A stretch of DNA of 64,000 bases. Source: CAZXSK01 sp964642855 (lineage in GTDB: Bacteria > Planctomycetota > Phycisphaerae > SM23-33). Positions 62,338 through 64,000 of this stretch are shown here, in pieces; within the stretch, counting starts at the first letter, position 1, and each line of letters opens with the position of its first letter. The notes under the pieces were generated by a model. The model ran no database searches. It was not told the DNA's origin and worked only from the letters and a program-made list of their open reading frames with translations. Made by a program: the position numbers and the translations under genes. The stretch lies in assembly GCA_964642855.1 (NCBI GenBank), contig CAZXSK010000010.1:12671-76670 (forward strand). Reading direction: 5' to 3'.

Positions 62338-63966
62338 CTACTTTCTGCGGCCCCAGTTTTCATCAATCAGTCGCTGACGGTCGATCACGCCCACGGAGTC
62401 CGACCACTGGCTGTAGATGGCTTCGAGCCGCTCTTTCCCGTCGCATTTGCTCTCGGCGAGATCGGTCAGTTCCGTGCGGTCCTCGACCATATCATACAGT
62501 TCCCACTGGCCTGCGGTTTCAAACTTCTGCACGAGTTTCCATCGGCCGTGGCGCACAGCACAGTTTCCTTCGTGCTCCCAGAACACCAGGCGATCGGACG
62601 TGTCCTGTTGCTTTCCGCGAAGCGTCGGGCCGAAGCTCTCACCGGCTGCGGGGGTAATCGCCCTGCCGTCCAGTTCGGAGGGATACTGCACACCGGCGAC
62701 GTCGCAGCAGGTAGCCATGATGTCCGCCACGTGGGAGAGGCGATCCGTCTGCCGGGGCCTATCGATACCGGCTGGCCAGTGGGCGATCAACGGGGTGGCG
62801 ATACCCCCCTCGTGCACCCAGTGCTTGTGCATGCGGAATGGCGTATTGGAGACATTTGCCCACGGGCGGTTGTAGCTCTGGTAGGTCGTGTCCGGGCCCG
62901 GCATCACACCCGGGGCATTGCCAACAACGACCTTCCCGCCATCGAGCGTCTGGCGTTCCAACCGGGAAGCCCAGCTGCTCTCGTGCCGGATGAACTCGTG
63001 GCAGCCGCCGTTATCCGAGAGAAACAACACCAGTGTGTTGTCGTCGATTCCCTGCTCGCGAAGCTTCTCGAGGATGGTACCGACACCGCGATCCATGCGT
63101 TCCACCATCGCAGAGTACGTCGCCATCAGCGCGTCCTGGTAGTCCTTGTCAGGAATCTCGTCCCACGGATCAACATCCGGATCGCGGGGCGAAATATCCC
63201 ACTTCGGATCCACGATACCGGACTCCTTGAGACGTTCGTGACGATCAATGCGAATCTGGTCCCAGCCCCCTGCAAACTTGCCACGGTATTTCTCGATGTC
63301 CTCCTGGAATGCGTGCAATGGCCAGTGTGGAGCCGTATATGCCACGTAGAGGAAGAACGGCTGATCCGGCGTCTGCCTCCGCGACTTATCAATCATCCCA
63401 GCCGCCCGTTGACTGATTGCATCGGTAAGGTAGAAATCGGCGGTTTCGGGGGTCAGGAACCTGTCATTCTCGGACAGCGTGGGCGGGAACCAGTAGCTTC
63501 CCGCGCCGCAGAGAGTGCCGAAGTGCTCCTCGAAGCCGCGCTGCACGGGTGTCGGGTGCGTTGGGTCGCCGGGGCTCCATGTGTCGGGCCGCTGGACGTT
63601 GTAGGCCCCGCCGCAATGCCACTTGCCCGACATGAACGTTCGGTAGCCGCCGGATCTCAGGACCTCGGCAATCGTCGCGCAGCTGTCGTTAAGGTAGCCT
63701 TGGTACTGCGGATAGCCCAAGTCGTTGACCATGCCGCCTACCCCGGCCTGGTGCGGGTACAGCCCGGTCATGATGCTGGCGCGGGTGGGGCAGCAACGTG
63801 CGCAGTTGTACATCTGCCGGAAGACAATGCCACCCCCTGCCAAACGATCCAGGTTGGGCGTGTCGGTCTCTCCGCCGTAGCAGCCGATATCCGAGAAACC
63901 CATGTCGTCAACCATGATCAGTACGATATTCGGACGGGTCGTCGTGGCGGATGGTTCGGCGTTCAT
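62338..63966 (-). CDS. Type I (Cys) sulfatase without signal peptide
   Basis: 542 aa. Alkaline-phosphatase-fold sulfatase: metal-binding IVLIMVDDMG (D20, D21), the formylglycine motif CCPTRASIMTGLYPH with Cys59 as the residue to be oxidised, and HWP-like KWHCGGAYNV. It belongs to the large group that planctomycetes use on sulfated polysaccharides. The N-terminus is MNAEPSATTTRPNIVL with no signal peptide, so it would stay in the cytoplasm unless the start is wrong. AGGA is 7 nt before the ATG. No formylglycine-generating enzyme is in the window. 34 nt remain to the window end. Confidence 0.93.
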   Translation of the reverse strand: MNAEPSATTTRPNIVLIMVDDMGFSDIGCYGGETDTPNLDRLAGGGIVFRQMYNCARCCPTRASIMTGLYPHQAGVGGMVNDLGYPQYQGYLNDSCATIAEVLRSGGYRTFMSGKWHCGGAYNVQRPDTWSPGDPTHPTPVQRGFEEHFGTLCGAGSYWFPPTLSENDRFLTPETADFYLTDAISQRAAGMIDKSRRQTPDQPFFLYVAYTAPHWPLHAFQEDIEKYRGKFAGGWDQIRIDRHERLKESGIVDPKWDISPRDPDVDPWDEIPDKDYQDALMATYSAMVERMDRGVGTILEKLREQGIDDNTLVLFLSDNGGCHEFIRHESSWASRLERQTLDGGKVVVGNAPGVMPGPDTTYQSYNRPWANVSNTPFRMHKHWVHEGGIATPLIAHWPAGIDRPRQTDRLSHVADIMATCCDVAGVQYPSELDGRAITPAAGESFGPTLRGKQQDTSDRLVFWEHEGNCAVRHGRWKLVQKFETAGQWELYDMVEDRTELTDLAESKCDGKERLEAIYSQWSDSVGVIDRQRLIDENWGRRK

Positions 63967-64000
63967 GGTATGGTCCTGATGGCCTGAGGTCCGTGGCTAG

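Noticed and set aside
61780..63987. 735-aa plus-strand frame across mutS2 and the sulfatase
   Set aside because: Antisense to two well-defined genes and without family features.

Overview
The window is about 62-63 % GC and reads like chromosomal DNA of a planctomycete, most likely class Phycisphaerae or a relative. This is inferred from four things together: a very large secreted protein that opens with the LEPR-XLL motif (LEPRLLL) and carries a dockerin-like repeat; a PEP-CTERM protein; a Cys-type sulfatase; and a complete peptidoglycan and division (dcw) cluster that stops at ftsQ with no ftsA or ftsZ behind it. No rRNA, tRNA, CRISPR array, insertion sequence or prophage was seen.

Layout. 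1-2051: cytochrome c assembly pair resB-ccsA. 2204-10442: cell-surface region with a secreted 548-aa protein, the 1825-aa LEPR-XLL/FN3/dockerin protein and a PEP-CTERM protein. 10676-16507: stress and proteostasis genes (cold-shock protein with a long leader, a zinc-ribbon membrane protein, lon, hsp20, htrA). 16750-18358: an HTH-PTS-IIA fusion overlapping a DUF58 gene, with a divergent membrane protein at 18632. 19747-21452: an HNH protein, a possible small gene with its own terminator, and a B12-binding-fold protein whose cobalt-ligating His is replaced. 21787-28179: four overlapping signalling genes (kinase-like protein, response regulator, multidomain hybrid kinase, PleD-like diguanylate cyclase).

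28425-33085 (+): ispF, cysS, ruvC-ruvA-ruvB and a Tat-lipoprotein rubredoxin. 33095-33822 (-): a small Cys-rich protein and SixA. 34000-36857 (+): two membrane proteins, a winged-helix regulator and a CreD-like protein behind a promoter whose spacer holds an operator-like palindrome. 54226 down to 36983 (-): the dcw cluster in the order mraZ, small unknown, rsmH, LysM protein, ftsL-like, ftsI, murE, murF, mraY, ftsW, N-acetylneuraminate-lyase-like gene, murG, murC, murB, ddl, ftsQ, polytopic membrane protein. 54710-64000: a BNR-repeat protein, a doubtful small ORF, the lptF-lptG pair, a mutS2 without Smr domain and a sulfatase.

How it fits together. The dcw block holds the enzymes from UDP-MurNAc formation (MurB) through mDAP addition (MurE carries DNPR), lipid I and II, SEDS polymerase and transpeptidase, plus D-Ala ligase. 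The cell therefore makes a normal mDAP peptidoglycan, although the FtsZ/FtsA module is not at this locus. LptF/LptG, the LysM protein and the surface proteins agree with a Gram-negative type envelope. The points most worth following are the sialate-lyase-like gene with its palindrome inside the dcw operon, the palindrome-controlled wHTH/CreD operon, the signalling cascade headed by an apparently ATPase-degenerate kinase, the His-less B12-fold protein and the Tat-exported rubredoxin. All calls come from reading the sequence; no database search was run.
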